The notes: a model not told the origin generated them from the letters alone. A stretch of DNA of 64,000 bases from Chromatiaceae bacterium (GCA_024235255.1 JACKMT010000001.1:1116001-1180000), one strand, 5' to 3'; shown: positions 26,228 to 35,173, counted from the first letter of the stretch. Translations and numbers: made by a program.

Positions 26228-27181
26228 TCAGGTTATGACATTGAAACCCCAGCCGACCAGCATAAACGCGACCGCGAGCACCCCGGCGAATAACGCCAGC
26301 GCCTGCCACTTGATCACTTTGCGCAGGATCAGCATCTCGGGCAGCGACAGCGCCGCCACACTCATCATTAGTGCCAGAGTCGTGCCCACCGCCACGCCCT
26401 TGGTCAGCATCGCTTCAGCGACCGGAATCACGCCGGTCGCGTTCGAGTACAACGGGATGCCTGTCAATACCGCCGCCGGCACCGTGTACCAGGCATCGCC
26501 GCCCAGGTTTTCGCCGACCCACTGCTCCGGCACGAAGCCATGGAACAGTGCGCCTAAGCCGATCCCGAGCAGCACCCATTTCCAGATCCGGCCAACAATC
26601 TCCCTGACCTCGGCCACGGCATAACGGTGGCGCCTGGCAAATGATCGATCCGGCTCCGGCAAGTCCGCTTGCCCCATCTGGATTTTCCAAACGTACGCTT
26701 CCACCCAGCGCTCAGGCCTGAAGAGCTGCATCACGATGCCGCCGAACCAGGCCACCAGCAGCCCGGCGCCGACGTAGAGCGCCGCCAGCTTCCAGCCAAG
26801 AATGCCGACCAGGATCACCGCTGCCACCTCATTGATCATCGGGCTGGCGATCAGAAACGAGAAGGTCACGCCGAGTGGAATGCCGGCCTCGACGAAGCCG
26901 ATGAACAGCGGCACCGACGAGCAGGAGCAGAACGGGGTCACCGCACCGAGCGTAACGGCAAAGCTACGGGCCTGCCAGTCGGGCCGGCCGCGCACGAACT
27001 CCCGCACCTTCTCGGGAGAGAGCAAGGCGCGCAGCAGTCCCATCAGATAGATTACGATCACCAGCAGCACGAAGATCTTAGACACGTCCATCACAAAAAA
27101 TTGGACCGCCGCCCCCGCGGCACTCTCCGCAGAGAGCCGCAGCAGACCGAAAGCGACCAGATTCCCGAATAGCTCGAACAT
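26228..27181 (-). CDS. ArsP/YraQ-family (DUF318) permease
   Basis: 317 residues with about eight predicted membrane helices. It contains the family motif PFCSCSSVPLFIGFVEAGIPLG (shortened here) with its Cys-x-Cys, and SFLIASPMINEVA. A hydrophilic loop after helix 5 is rich in Arg. Some members (ArsP) export trivalent methylated arsenicals; others are uncharacterised. It lies 12 bp after arsJ and 7 bp before the GDCC-thioredoxin gene, so it is part of the ars operon. With ArsM in the same window, export of methylarsenite is a reasonable guess. Confidence 0.82.
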   Translation of the reverse strand: MFELFGNLVAFGLLRLSAESAAGAAVQFFVMDVSKIFVLLVIVIYLMGLLRALLSPEKVREFVRGRPDWQARSFAVTLGAVTPFCSCSSVPLFIGFVEAGIPLGVTFSFLIASPMINEVAAVILVGILGWKLAALYVGAGLLVAWFGGIVMQLFRPERWVEAYVWKIQMGQADLPEPDRSFARRHRYAVAEVREIVGRIWKWVLLGIGLGALFHGFVPEQWVGENLGGDAWYTVPAAVLTGIPLYSNATGVIPVAEAMLTKGVAVGTTLALMMSVAALSLPEMLILRKVIKWQALALFAGVLAVAFMLVGWGFNVIT

Positions 27182-27193
27182 GGGTTTGCTGAT

Positions 27194-28429
27194 TTACTCC
27201 TCCGAGGCTTTGATCGGTGCCGCCGCTTCCGGCACCTTCGGCAATGCAAACGAGATTAAGGCCGCTGCCAGCACGAAACCGGTGGACCACCACAGACAAC
27301 CCGCCAGGCCCTGAGTCTGGTAGACCCAACCCGACAGCACGGTGCCGGTCAGCCGTCCGGCGGCGTTCGCCATGTAGTAGAAGCCCACGTTCATGGCCAC
27401 TTTGTCATGGTCGGAATAGGCCAGGATCAGGTAAGAGTGAACCGCCGAATTGATCGCGAACACGGCACCAAAAGCAAACAGGCCGATAATCAGTGATAGC
27501 GCCGGATCGAGGCCCGACATCAGGGCAATGGCAATAACAGCCGGGAATACCGCAAGCAGCAGCGCCCAGTTGCGCGCGCTGGTACCCTGGGGACCCCGTC
27601 CCTGGTGCCCCTTGCGCAACAGGGCCGGCGCACCGGCCTGGACAAAGCCGTAAACCACGACCCACAGCGCAAGAAAGCCGCCCACTTCGATATGGTTCCA
27701 GCCGGTCACTGAGGCGAGAAAGACCGGCAGGCCGACCACGAACCAGACGTCGCGCGAACCAAACAGGAAATATCTGGCACCGGAGAGAATGTTGATCTCC
27801 CTGGTTTTGGAGAAGATCTGGCTGAACTTGGCCTTCTTCTTCGCCATTCCCATGCCCATGGGGAGCGCCCACCAGGCGTAGAGGTAGACCAGAAGCAGCA
27901 CCGACGCCATGCCGCCCATGGCCCAGCGGAAACCGATCAGGTAGAGCAGCAAACCACCGAGGAAGAAACCGGCACCCTTTAAGGTGTTCTTGGAGCCGGT
28001 AAGTATCGCCACCCATTTGAATAGCTGGGTGTCGGCATTCTCCCCTTTGGGCACCACCAGTTTGACACTGGACTTGGCGCTCATCTTGTTGAGGTCCTTG
28101 GCGATTCCCGACAGGGCCATGGCTGTCATCACATAGGCCACGGAGAGCCAAGCAGGATCGACTGCTAACGACCCGAGTGCAACCACCTGCAGAAACCCTC
28201 CGGTGATCATCGTGCGGTTGAGCCCGATATGGGAGGCGATCCAGCCCCCCACACCGTTGGTGATGATGCCGAACACCTCATAAAAGAGGAACAGAAAGGC
28301 GATCTCCAGCGGGCTGAATCCCAGGTTGTGGAAGTGCAGTACCACCAGCATATGGATGGCGCCGTCGGTGAGGGTGAAGCCCCAATAGGCACCGGTCACG
28401 ACAAGATAGGTGCGAAGCCCCTGTTCCAT
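27194..28429 (-). CDS. arsJ: Arsenic efflux protein ArsJ (MFS)
   Basis: About 411 residues from ATG 28429, 12 predicted membrane helices. The start MEQGLRTYLVVTGAYWGFTL and DGAIHMLVVLHFHNLGFSP are characteristic of ArsJ, which expels 1-arseno-3-phosphoglycerate made from arsenate by the partner GAPDH. It begins 2 bp after the GAPDH stop codon; this gene pair is the known ArsJ arrangement. An earlier in-frame start would add residues overlapping GAPDH. Confidence 0.93.
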   Translation of the reverse strand: MEQGLRTYLVVTGAYWGFTLTDGAIHMLVVLHFHNLGFSPLEIAFLFLFYEVFGIITNGVGGWIASHIGLNRTMITGGFLQVVALGSLAVDPAWLSVAYVMTAMALSGIAKDLNKMSAKSSVKLVVPKGENADTQLFKWVAILTGSKNTLKGAGFFLGGLLLYLIGFRWAMGGMASVLLLVYLYAWWALPMGMGMAKKKAKFSQIFSKTREINILSGARYFLFGSRDVWFVVGLPVFLASVTGWNHIEVGGFLALWVVVYGFVQAGAPALLRKGHQGRGPQGTSARNWALLLAVFPAVIAIALMSGLDPALSLIIGLFAFGAVFAINSAVHSYLILAYSDHDKVAMNVGFYYMANAAGRLTGTVLSGWVYQTQGLAGCLWWSTGFVLAAALISFALPKVPEAAAPIKASEE

Positions 28430-28431
28430 AG

Positions 28432-29433
28432 CTACATCATCCGCGCAATCATTTCGGCGATATCCATCATCCGGTTCACATAGCCCCACTCGTTGTCATA
28501 CCAGGCATACACCTTCACCTGGGTGTCATCGATCACCATGGTGGACAGTGCATCGACGATCGAGGAGCGCGGATCATTCAGGTAATCCACCGACACCAGC
28601 GGCCGCTCTTCATAACCGAGAATCCCCTTAAGCTCACCCTCAGCCGCCGCTTTGAAATAGCCATTGACCTCTTCCGCCGTCACCGGCCGCGACGCTTCGA
28701 ACACAAAGTCGGTGAGTGAAGCATTGAGCAACGGGATACGCACCGCATGCCCGTTCAGCTTGCCGGTCAGCTCGGGAAAAATCTTGGTAATCGCTTTGGC
28801 CGAGCCGGTGGTGGTGGGAATCAGCGACTGGCCACAGGCTCGAGCCCGGCGCAGATCCTTGTGGCCTTTGTCGACAATGGTCTGGGTGTTGGTGATATCA
28901 TGAATAGTCGTCATGCAGCCATGCACGATGCCGATCTTCTCGTGTATCACCTTGACCACCGGTGCCAGGCAATTGGTGGTACAGGAGGCGGCGGTCACCA
29001 GATGGTGCTTGGCCGGATCGTACAGATAATCGTTGACGCCGTAGACTATGTTCAGCGCACCTTCGGTCGGGGCCGCGACAATGACTTTCTTCACGCCCTG
29101 AGCAAAATAGTTCTGCAGCGTATCGGGACTCTTATGGTGCTTGCCGGTCGCTTCGATCACCAGATCGCAGCCAGACCAGTCACTGTCGGCGATGGTCTGG
29201 TTACGGCTGTAGGCGATGCGCTGCTCGCCAACGAGCATGGTTTCACCTTCCGCGTCGCACGCCACTGTCCAAGTTCCGTGCACCGAGTCAAATTTGAGCA
29301 GATGCGCTGAGCCGGCTGCGTCTGCGGCGATCTCGTTGATCCGGGTAACGACGATACCTTCCCTTCCCCAACCTGCGCGCAAGCCCAAACGGCCCATGCG
29401 GCCAAATCCATTGATACCTACACGAATTGCCAT
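28432..29433 (-). CDS. ArsJ-associated glyceraldehyde-3-phosphate dehydrogenase
   Basis: 333 residues, full length. Rossmann start MAIRVGINGFGRMGRLGLRA; catalytic Cys in SCTTNCLAP; catalytic His in HDITNTQ-side region; substrate-binding TTTGSAKAI and NASLTDFVFE. With arsenate in place of phosphate it forms 1-arseno-3-phosphoglycerate, exported by ArsJ. GGGGGAGAT precedes the ATG. It is placed between the ACR3 remnant and arsJ, so its role is arsenate resistance and not bulk glycolysis (family knowledge plus context). Confidence 0.95.
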   Translation of the reverse strand: MAIRVGINGFGRMGRLGLRAGWGREGIVVTRINEIAADAAGSAHLLKFDSVHGTWTVACDAEGETMLVGEQRIAYSRNQTIADSDWSGCDLVIEATGKHHKSPDTLQNYFAQGVKKVIVAAPTEGALNIVYGVNDYLYDPAKHHLVTAASCTTNCLAPVVKVIHEKIGIVHGCMTTIHDITNTQTIVDKGHKDLRRARACGQSLIPTTTGSAKAITKIFPELTGKLNGHAVRIPLLNASLTDFVFEASRPVTAEEVNGYFKAAAEGELKGILGYEERPLVSVDYLNDPRSSIVDALSTMVIDDTQVKVYAWYDNEWGYVNRMMDIAEMIARMM

Positions 29434-29527
29434 TTTATCTCCCCCATTGTCTTGTTAAATATGATTGCCAATACGCCTTTTTCCGGCCACAGAGCGGTTA
29501 TAGCCCTCTAGGCGCATTGAGAAAAAT

Positions 29528-29706
29528 TCAAAGTGCCGTCGCAATCATTCGGTCCTGCCACACCCGCTTGGCGTTGACGAACGTCACCACCGACAACATC
29601 ACCGGAACCTCCACCAACACACCAACCCGGTCACCACTGCAGCACCCGAATCGATACCGAACGGCACGCTGGCCGTGGCGCTGGCGAGCTCCAAAAAGTT
29701 CCCCCT
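29528..29706 (-). pseudogene. C-terminal remnant of an ACR3 arsenite permease gene
   Basis: Minus-strand frames RGNFLELASATASVPFGIDS/GAAVVTG and, after a frameshift, VLVEVPVMLSVVTFVNAKRV/WQ...ATAL-stop match the last ~57 residues of ACR3 pumps (SNFFELA...GAA...GVLVEVPVMLSVV). The stop is TGA at 29528-29530. Everything upstream (more than 250 codons, nine helices) is absent; only ~75 bp lie between this piece and arsR. A deletion has removed the pump from the operon. Confidence 0.78.
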
Positions 29707-29783
29707 CCGTTCAATGCCGAAGGGGCAGCAACGCAATGGGCCACACGGATCCGGCGATCGAGCAGAAAAGGCGCGAGATGTCA

Positions 29784-30137
29784 TTAGGCACACCGGGGTG
29801 CGCCGGGGCGATTCGGCATCTGTTTCAACATGGCAAGATCTTCCGTAAAAGGAGCCACTCCCCTTACACCATTTGCCGTTTCCTGCAACACATTGGTCAC
29901 CCAGACGGGAAGCTCGGGATTTATCCGGTAATAGATCCAGAGCCCCTCCCGGCGGTCGCTCACCAATTCCGCCTCGCGCAGGTGGGCGAGATGACGGGAT
30001 ATGGTCGGCTGCGCCGCGCCGATGGCGTGCGTCAGCTCGCAGACGCAGAGTTCGTCGTGCTCCAGCAGAAGCATTAGGCAGCGCAGGCGCGTTTCATGCG
30101 CAATGGCAGAGTAAAGCGTAGACGGCAGTATATTCAT
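29784..30137 (-). CDS. arsR: ArsR-family arsenic repressor
   Basis: 117 residues from ATG 30137; ATG 30161 is the alternative. A winged-helix repressor with LMLLLEHDELCVCELTHAI, where the C-x-C in the DNA-binding helix region (LCVCEL) is the known As(III) sensor motif, followed by QPTISRHLAHLREAELV and the beta-wing VSDRREGLWIYYR. It should repress the operon GAPDH-arsJ-permease-GDCC/Trx that lies downstream. It is separated from GAPDH by ~350 bp holding the ACR3 remnant. Confidence 0.92.
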   Translation of the reverse strand: MNILPSTLYSAIAHETRLRCLMLLLEHDELCVCELTHAIGAAQPTISRHLAHLREAELVSDRREGLWIYYRINPELPVWVTNVLQETANGVRGVAPFTEDLAMLKQMPNRPGAPRCA

Positions 30138-30182
30138 GGGAACGAATATATCTTTTCCCATATATTACGTCAACCATATATA
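30118..30182. promoter_or_regulatory. ars operon promoter/operator region
   Basis: AT-rich block at and upstream of the arsR start with two inverted repeats: ATATTC-8 nt-GAATAT (30131-30150) and CCATATAT-7 nt-ACCATATATAG-type arms (about 30159-30182). This is where an ArsR dimer would be expected to bind. No exact consensus was tested. Confidence 0.4.
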
Positions 30183-30380
30183 GTCCGGAAACAAATGAGA
30201 GTACCGGTTGTTGAATTGCAGCAACTACCGGCCCCAAACCTGAACCAGCTAAAAAATCTAGGGAACCCGATAAACAGCAATAAATAACAATGATGAATAC
30301 TGCTGTCAGTCTGTTTGCTTATTCGTCACTTATTGTGATTTTGGCCATTATTTCTCAGCAAGTGCGCCATGTGACAGGCT

Positions 30381-30537
30381 TGATCCTATCTCATAATCCC
30401 CCGCGAACCGCGTTGCAGTCCAAAATGTGTACCTGCAAGGCGCGCGCATGTAGCATTGGCTACACCACGCTCGCCGCGTCGCGCCATGATCCAAAATCGT
30501 CACGGTCGTAGCCGCGCGGGATGGTGAGATAGGTTCT
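30381..30537 (+). repeat. Miniature inverted-repeat element, copy B (157 bp)
   Basis: Starts TGATCCTATCTCATAATCCC and ends GTGAGATAGGTTCT, so its ends are imperfect inverted repeats. It shares the internal CGCGAACCGCGTTGCAGTCC and ACCTGCAAGGCGCG blocks and the CACGGTCG...GCCGCGCGGGAT end block with the copy at 49976-50143. No open frame. It is non-autonomous, with no matching transposase in the window. Confidence 0.85.
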
Positions 30538-31061
30538 ATTCAAACAGCCACCACTCAAGACTGATCCCACTTGGCCCGACAAGTCGCCTGCGGATGCAGC
30601 AGGCATATAATGGTTGTACCCAACAGTACCTGCCGCACCGAAACCCCGTGCGGCAGCTATTCTGAACAGAATACTCCCAAGCTGGTAACAGATTAGTGAT
30701 TCAGAAGTGTCTTTGACGGGCTAATTCTTATCGGTCCGTTTGAATTATGGGAACGACCGCTTAAAACGCATTGCTGACCTTTCTCTGGAGGGGTTGCCGG
30801 GAATCGACCCACAGCCGTCCTACACGGATTGCTTATGAAGCATGTCAGGAAATTTTACATTCCATTTCACTGAATTTCCTACGTAATTTTGTAACGCTCT
30901 GATATAAATTGGTTTGTCCCAGCTGGTCTGAAAACTGCATTTAAATTGGAATGCCTTCCACTACGGCAGGTGGAACGTCGATTTTTCGCCGACTTGGTCA
31001 AGGCTCTTACCGGCGATTTACTGAATTTTCTTTCTGGCTCGCTTAACTGTGGGGAGGATGT
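30538..31061. other. Gene-free stretch with a degenerate tRNA-like 3' fragment
   Basis: No gene is supported. On the minus strand 30845-30786 reads like the 3' part of a tRNA: TGC-TTCATAA-GCA (CAU-like anticodon loop), a GGGTCGATTCCC T-arm one base short, CAACCCC, T and CCA. No 5' half exists upstream, so it is a remnant or an old attachment site at best. Confidence 0.35.
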
Positions 31062-31643
31062 ATGGCAAAACTTTTGTTTGTGCTATTTGCTCTGATGTGC
31101 TTGGGCATGAGTGGGGTACAGGCCACGCCTATCTTATATAGCGCGATATTGAGCGGCTCCAACGAAGTGCCAGCGAACGCTTCTCCAGGCACTGGCACCG
31201 CCACTGTGGCGTACGATCCGATCGCCCACACCTTGTCACTAGACGTAACCTTCTCGGGGCTGTCAGGTAATACAACAGCCGCGCATATTCATTGCTGTGC
31301 GCCTCCTGGAGCAAATGCGGCAGTGGCAACATCCTTGCCGAGTTTCCTAGGGTTTCCGGCAGGGGTTGTATCCGGACTTTACTCTCAAGTCTTCGACCTG
31401 ACCCTAGCGTCAAGTTTCAATGCAGCGTTCGTTGCGGCTAACGGCGGGACAGTATTGGGCGCCGAAGCGGCGCTTTCTAATGGACTGGCGGGCGGAAATG
31501 CCTATCTCAATATCCACACGACTGCATTCCCCGGAGGCGAAATCCGAGGCAACCTCGCGCCTGTGCCAGAGCCTACTACCCTCGGGTTAATCGGCCTTGG
31601 CCTGGCCGGCTTCGGTTATGCACGGAAACGGGTGGCTGCGTAG
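31062..31643 (+). CDS. Secreted CHRD-domain protein with PEP-CTERM anchor
   Basis: 193 residues. Signal peptide MAKLLFVLFALMCLGMSGVQA; CHRD domain ~25-165 (SGSNEVPANASPGTGTATV; HIHCCAPPGANA; YLNIHTTAFPGGEIRGNL); and a C-terminal PEP-CTERM sorting signal (PEPTTLGLIGLGLAGFGYARKR). CHRD domains occur in metal-binding or matrix proteins. PEP-CTERM proteins are processed by exosortase and tied to exopolysaccharide; no exosortase gene is in the window. GGGGAGG precedes the ATG and a strong terminator follows, so it is monocistronic. Confidence 0.93.
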   Translation: MAKLLFVLFALMCLGMSGVQATPILYSAILSGSNEVPANASPGTGTATVAYDPIAHTLSLDVTFSGLSGNTTAAHIHCCAPPGANAAVATSLPSFLGFPAGVVSGLYSQVFDLTLASSFNAAFVAANGGTVLGAEAALSNGLAGGNAYLNIHTTAFPGGEIRGNLAPVPEPTTLGLIGLGLAGFGYARKRVAA

Positions 31644-31667
31644 TCGAAAAACGCAATGGTTATCCAG

Positions 31668-31689
31668 CTCCGCTTCGGCGGAGTTTTTT
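31668..31689 (+). terminator. Rho-independent terminator of the CHRD gene
   Basis: Perfect 6-bp stem CTCCGC-TTCG-GCGGAG followed directly by TTTTTT, 25 bp after the stop codon. Confidence 0.9.
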
Positions 31690-31873
31690 CGTGTTAAACG
31701 AATGTCTGTTCCTGACCGATTCCAGGTGACCAGTTTACTTCTTTGGTCGTCCGGTTCCGCTGAAAATAGGCGTTCATCGGGTGCACACTGACCAATATAT
31801 CCTTTCATATTTTCCAAAGCTCAAATAATCAGCTCAGAGTTTTATTTCCTACCAACCACGGAGGAGATATACC

Positions 31874-32147
31874 ATGAAAGAGCAAGTGAACAACCGGACT
31901 GCCCCCAACAGCCATATTCTCTGCAACAAAGGAAAACTGGTCGGCCAGAAGCCGCCGTTCAAGAATAATAGAGATATGAACTATACGAATTCGGTTACAG
32001 TTACTGAATCGAACAAGAGATCTGGCTCTTTTCAAACTTGCCATCGACAGTAAGCTGCGTGGATGTGATTTGGTGAGAATTCGGGTGACGGATGTCACTC
32101 GCGGGCGACGGGTTCTTGCCACGGCAACTGCGATGCGACACGCTTGA
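31874..32147 (+). pseudogene. Tyrosine-recombinase (phage-type integrase) N-terminal remnant
   Basis: From ATG 31874 (after GGAGGAGAT) one frame gives NSHILCNKGKLVGQKPPFK; after a degenerate stretch another gives LALFKLAIDSKLRGCDLVRI followed by RVTDVTRGRRVLATATA and a TGA at 32147. These are the conserved first ~80 residues of a common proteobacterial integrase (PPFK...LALFNLALDSKLRACDLVKLRV). The catalytic half is absent. Confidence 0.75.
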
Positions 32148-32208
32148 AAACTGAAGAGTGGGCCCACGAGGGAGTCGGTAGTCCCTCGTGGGCGGCCTGG
32201 CGGATAAA

Positions 32209-33306
32209 CTACGGCGCGGCGGGGCTCGTCGCCACGACCTGGAGCAGATTGAAAATGATCACATCATCGATATAGGGACCGAACATTTCCGCGGGCCTGT
32301 TTGGCACGATGTATTTGTAGCTGTTAAGTCCATTGAACTGATTGACGCCGACCAGGGGCTGGAATTGCCTGATCCAGGCGCCGCCGCTTGAACCGCCGGT
32401 CATCAGGTTACCGATGCCATGCGTGTACGGAAAATCTCCCGCCGCGTTGGTGTCTGTCTCGGCGTCCGAAGCCGTCGAGATGTAAAGCATTCCACCATTG
32501 AACGGTGCCGCCGCGGGCCAGCCTGTTGCATGGTAGTGCTGGGGCAGGGGCTGGTTGTATGCATAACCAAGCGCGCCTACTGCATCGTTGATGTTCTTGC
32601 CATTGAGGGTATTCATCTGCAAAACGCAGACATCGCGGCTCATATCCTCGTTTTGATACCATGAATTCAGCACCGTGGCGGTGGAAGCCGTCCAGCTGCC
32701 CAGCGGCGCTGCGCCGTTAAAATGGGCGGGCTCGAACAACCAGTTGCTGAAAAAGCCACTGCTGTCACTACAGCAATGGCCGGCCGTGACGACTGTTTGC
32801 CGGTTGCCAACTCCCCAGTCACCCGCACTGGTAACCGACTGCGCCGAGCAGACATATCTTGAGGCACCGATATTAAAGTATAACTTGCCGACCGCTGTGT
32901 TCGGATAGAGTGGGGCGACAACGTAGTCGAGGATTGGTACGTAGAGTGTAGATGGCGGTGGGTAGCTGTACCAGACGGTGGACCCGGCACCGAACGCTGG
33001 TGCTACTATCGATTGCTGATCCGCAACAATCGCTTTTTTGCCCGGGGCGTTGCCGTTTACCGAACCAGATTGTCCACTGCTCTGCAGGATGCCGGCCAGA
33101 GCCGCCGAGGGGCTCCCGCTCATTGTACGCAGCGGCATTGGCTGTGCCGCCCCTTTACGATCGCTGGTCCAGTACGTCTGAGTGCTTATAGCCTGCTGCA
33201 CCGGGCTGGTGACGGTCTCCTGCGCCACGATCGGTGTCACGACACTACTGAGGGCTATGATCCCGGCGATAGTCAGGCTGTTCCTGAAATTATTCGTTTC
33301 TTTCAT
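32209..33306 (-). CDS. Secreted trypsin-like serine protease
   Basis: 365 residues from ATG 33306, preceded by GAGGAGAT; an earlier in-frame start at 33423 lacks such a site. Signal peptide ~1-29 (LTIAGIIALSSVVTPIVA). Catalytic triad: His in VVTAGHCC (~173), Asp in MSRDVCVLQM (~227) and Ser in MTGGSSGGAW (~320), in chymotrypsin order. A ~110-residue proregion of unknown role precedes the catalytic domain. Probably an extracellular endopeptidase. It is convergent with the integrase remnant. Confidence 0.88.
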   Translation of the reverse strand: MKETNNFRNSLTIAGIIALSSVVTPIVAQETVTSPVQQAISTQTYWTSDRKGAAQPMPLRTMSGSPSAALAGILQSSGQSGSVNGNAPGKKAIVADQQSIVAPAFGAGSTVWYSYPPPSTLYVPILDYVVAPLYPNTAVGKLYFNIGASRYVCSAQSVTSAGDWGVGNRQTVVTAGHCCSDSSGFFSNWLFEPAHFNGAAPLGSWTASTATVLNSWYQNEDMSRDVCVLQMNTLNGKNINDAVGALGYAYNQPLPQHYHATGWPAAAPFNGGMLYISTASDAETDTNAAGDFPYTHGIGNLMTGGSSGGAWIRQFQPLVGVNQFNGLNSYKYIVPNRPAEMFGPYIDDVIIFNLLQVVATSPAAP

Positions 33307-33518
33307 CGCAATCTCCTCATAGTCATAGTACTGACATATTGGTTCAAATATGGCGCAATCAGCGTGTAAAACGACCCTAAATCTGCCGTTTACTCCATTC
33401 CAATTCCTTTTAGTGGAGCCCACTAGAGCATCAAACTATGCCTGATTTTGTCAACGGTCAACTGGCGCATATACTTACGAATTTGTTGTGATTAGTTGCC
33501 GCAGAGTGCGCCAAAAAT

Positions 33519-33551
33519 GAAAAAGGCACTGCGTTAAATACGTAAGTGCCT
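33519..33551 (-). terminator. Terminator downstream of tRNA-Lys
   Basis: On the minus strand AGGCACT-14 nt-AGTGCCT is followed by a T-rich tract (TTTTCATTTTT), starting 8 bp after the tRNA 3' end. Confidence 0.75.
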
Positions 33552-33559
33552 GATTTATA

Positions 33560-33635
33560 TGGTGGGCCGTGTGCGACTCGAACGCACGACCAATGGATTA
33601 AAAATCCACTGCTCTACCGACTGAGCTAACGGCCC
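33560..33635 (-). tRNA. tRNA-Lys (anticodon UUU)
   Basis: 76-nt cloverleaf including an encoded CCA: acceptor GGGCCGT/ACGGCCC with discriminator A, D-arm GCTC...GAGC, anticodon arm GTGGA-TTTTTAA-TCCAT with loop giving UUU, and T-arm with the loop GTTCGAGTC. It has its own downstream terminator. Confidence 0.95.
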
Positions 33636-33806
33636 TTGGGGGAAGCGCGGCATTATACCCGAAGGAGGTTGGCAGTCAAAGGCTCTTCACGAACCCCTCA
33701 GGTTGGTCATACACGTGGAGAGCAAACAGGGACTGACCGCTGTGGTGTTTACCGTTTTATGGCTCCTGGAGCTCAGCCCGGATGGCAACCTGAGCCACGC
33801 AAAACC

Positions 33807-34493
33807 TTACCTGTATCTGGTTGGATCGGCAACGCCCGCCTCGGCAAACCCCTGAGCGCGCAGCCGGCAGGAGTCGCAGCGGCCGCACGCAGCGCCTTCC
33901 ACATCCGCTTGGTAGCAAGAGGTGGTCGGCGCGTAGTCGACTCCAAGCTCGATGCCACGGCGGATGATCTCAGCCTTGGTCAGCTCGATCAAAGGCGCCT
34001 GAATACGGAAGCCTTCTCCTTCAACTCCGGCTCTGGTACCCAGATTAGCCAGCGCTTCGAAAGCGGAGATGAACGCTGGCCGGCAGTCGGGATAACCGGA
34101 GTAGTCCACGGCATTGACGCCGACGAAGATATCTCTCGCGCCAAGCACCTCGGCCCATCCCAAGGCCAACGACAGAAAGATGGTATTGCGCGCCGGCACA
34201 TAGGTGACCGGAATACCTTCGCCGCCAGCCTCAGGCACCTGGATACTCCGGTCGGTCAGCGCCGACCCACCAAAAGCATCCAGCGCAATGGGCATTATCT
34301 GGTGCCTGATGACTCCTTGTGACTTGGCGATCTTGCTCGCTGCATCCAGCTCCGAATGGTGACGCTGCCCATAATCCATGCTGAGTGCATAGCAGGCAAA
34401 CCCCTGACCGCGGGCAATCGCAAGCACGGTGGCGGAATCGAGCCCCCCCGACAGCAGCACAACGGCCCGTTTTGATGCGCTTGAATCAGACAT
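33807..34493 (-). CDS. queC: 7-cyano-7-deazaguanine synthase QueC
   Basis: 228 residues from ATG 34493. Converts 7-carboxy-7-deazaguanine to preQ0 in queuosine biosynthesis with ATP and ammonia. The N-terminal P-loop is AVVLLSGGLDSATVL (SGGLDS), and the C-terminal zinc site is SCYQADVEGAACGRCDSC. It lies 29 bp after queE, so the two steps are encoded together. No preQ1 riboswitch was recognised upstream. Confidence 0.96.
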   Translation of the reverse strand: MSDSSASKRAVVLLSGGLDSATVLAIARGQGFACYALSMDYGQRHHSELDAASKIAKSQGVIRHQIMPIALDAFGGSALTDRSIQVPEAGGEGIPVTYVPARNTIFLSLALGWAEVLGARDIFVGVNAVDYSGYPDCRPAFISAFEALANLGTRAGVEGEGFRIQAPLIELTKAEIIRRGIELGVDYAPTTSCYQADVEGAACGRCDSCRLRAQGFAEAGVADPTRYR

Positions 34494-34522
34494 TTGGTTC
34501 CTCGGATCAGGGTTCACCGGCG

Positions 34523-35173
34523 CTATTTCCCGCCCACCTCACCCCACAGATACTTGTGCAGTTGGATCTGAAAGCGGACGTTCAGACGGTCGCGTAAAAT
34601 CCACTCGGCCAGCTGCCTGGGATCTTGCCTGCCGCTGACCGGTGAAAACAGGACTTCACAGCGGGAATCAAGCTGGTGCTCGTTCAGCAGTTCCCTGGAC
34701 CACTGATAATCCGCCTCGCCGCAAATGACGAATTTCACCTGGTCTTGCGGCTTCAGCAGCTCGATATTCCGGTAATGATTCTTCTCCATCTCGCCAGAGG
34801 CGGGAGTTTTGATATCCATCACCCGCACCACCCGTGGATCTACTTTGGATATATCCAACGCACCACTGGTTTCCAACGAGACGTTGTAGCCTTGATCACA
34901 CAACAGCGCCAGCAGCTCAATGCAAGCTTCCTGGGCCAGCGGCTCGCCGCCGGTAACGGTCACATAACGGGTATGGTATGCCTCCACGCCGGTTTTAATC
35001 TGCTCCAGCGACATCCATTCACCGCCTTTGAAAGCGTAGCTGGTATCGCAATAACCGCAGCGCAATGGACAACCGGTCAGGCGAATGAATACGGTAGGTA
35101 GACCCACCGCGTTCGATTCGCCTTGCAGCGAGTGAAATATTTCTGTGATACGCAGTCGAGACTTACCGCTCAA
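34523..35173 (-). CDS. queE: 7-carboxy-7-deazaguanine synthase QueE (radical SAM)
   Basis: 216 residues. Makes 7-carboxy-7-deazaguanine from 6-carboxytetrahydropterin. The substrate loop LQGESNAVGLPTVFIRLTGC is followed by CPLRCGYCDTSYAF, the C-x3-C-x2-C site for the [4Fe-4S] cluster of radical SAM enzymes, and TVTGGEPLAQ. First gene of a queE-queC pair; a short AT-rich hairpin (TTAAGTA-AAC-TACTTAA, 35213-35229) sits just upstream, between cpoB and queE. Confidence 0.95.
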   Translation of the reverse strand: MSGKSRLRITEIFHSLQGESNAVGLPTVFIRLTGCPLRCGYCDTSYAFKGGEWMSLEQIKTGVEAYHTRYVTVTGGEPLAQEACIELLALLCDQGYNVSLETSGALDISKVDPRVVRVMDIKTPASGEMEKNHYRNIELLKPQDQVKFVICGEADYQWSRELLNEHQLDSRCEVLFSPVSGRQDPRQLAEWILRDRLNVRFQIQLHKYLWGEVGGK

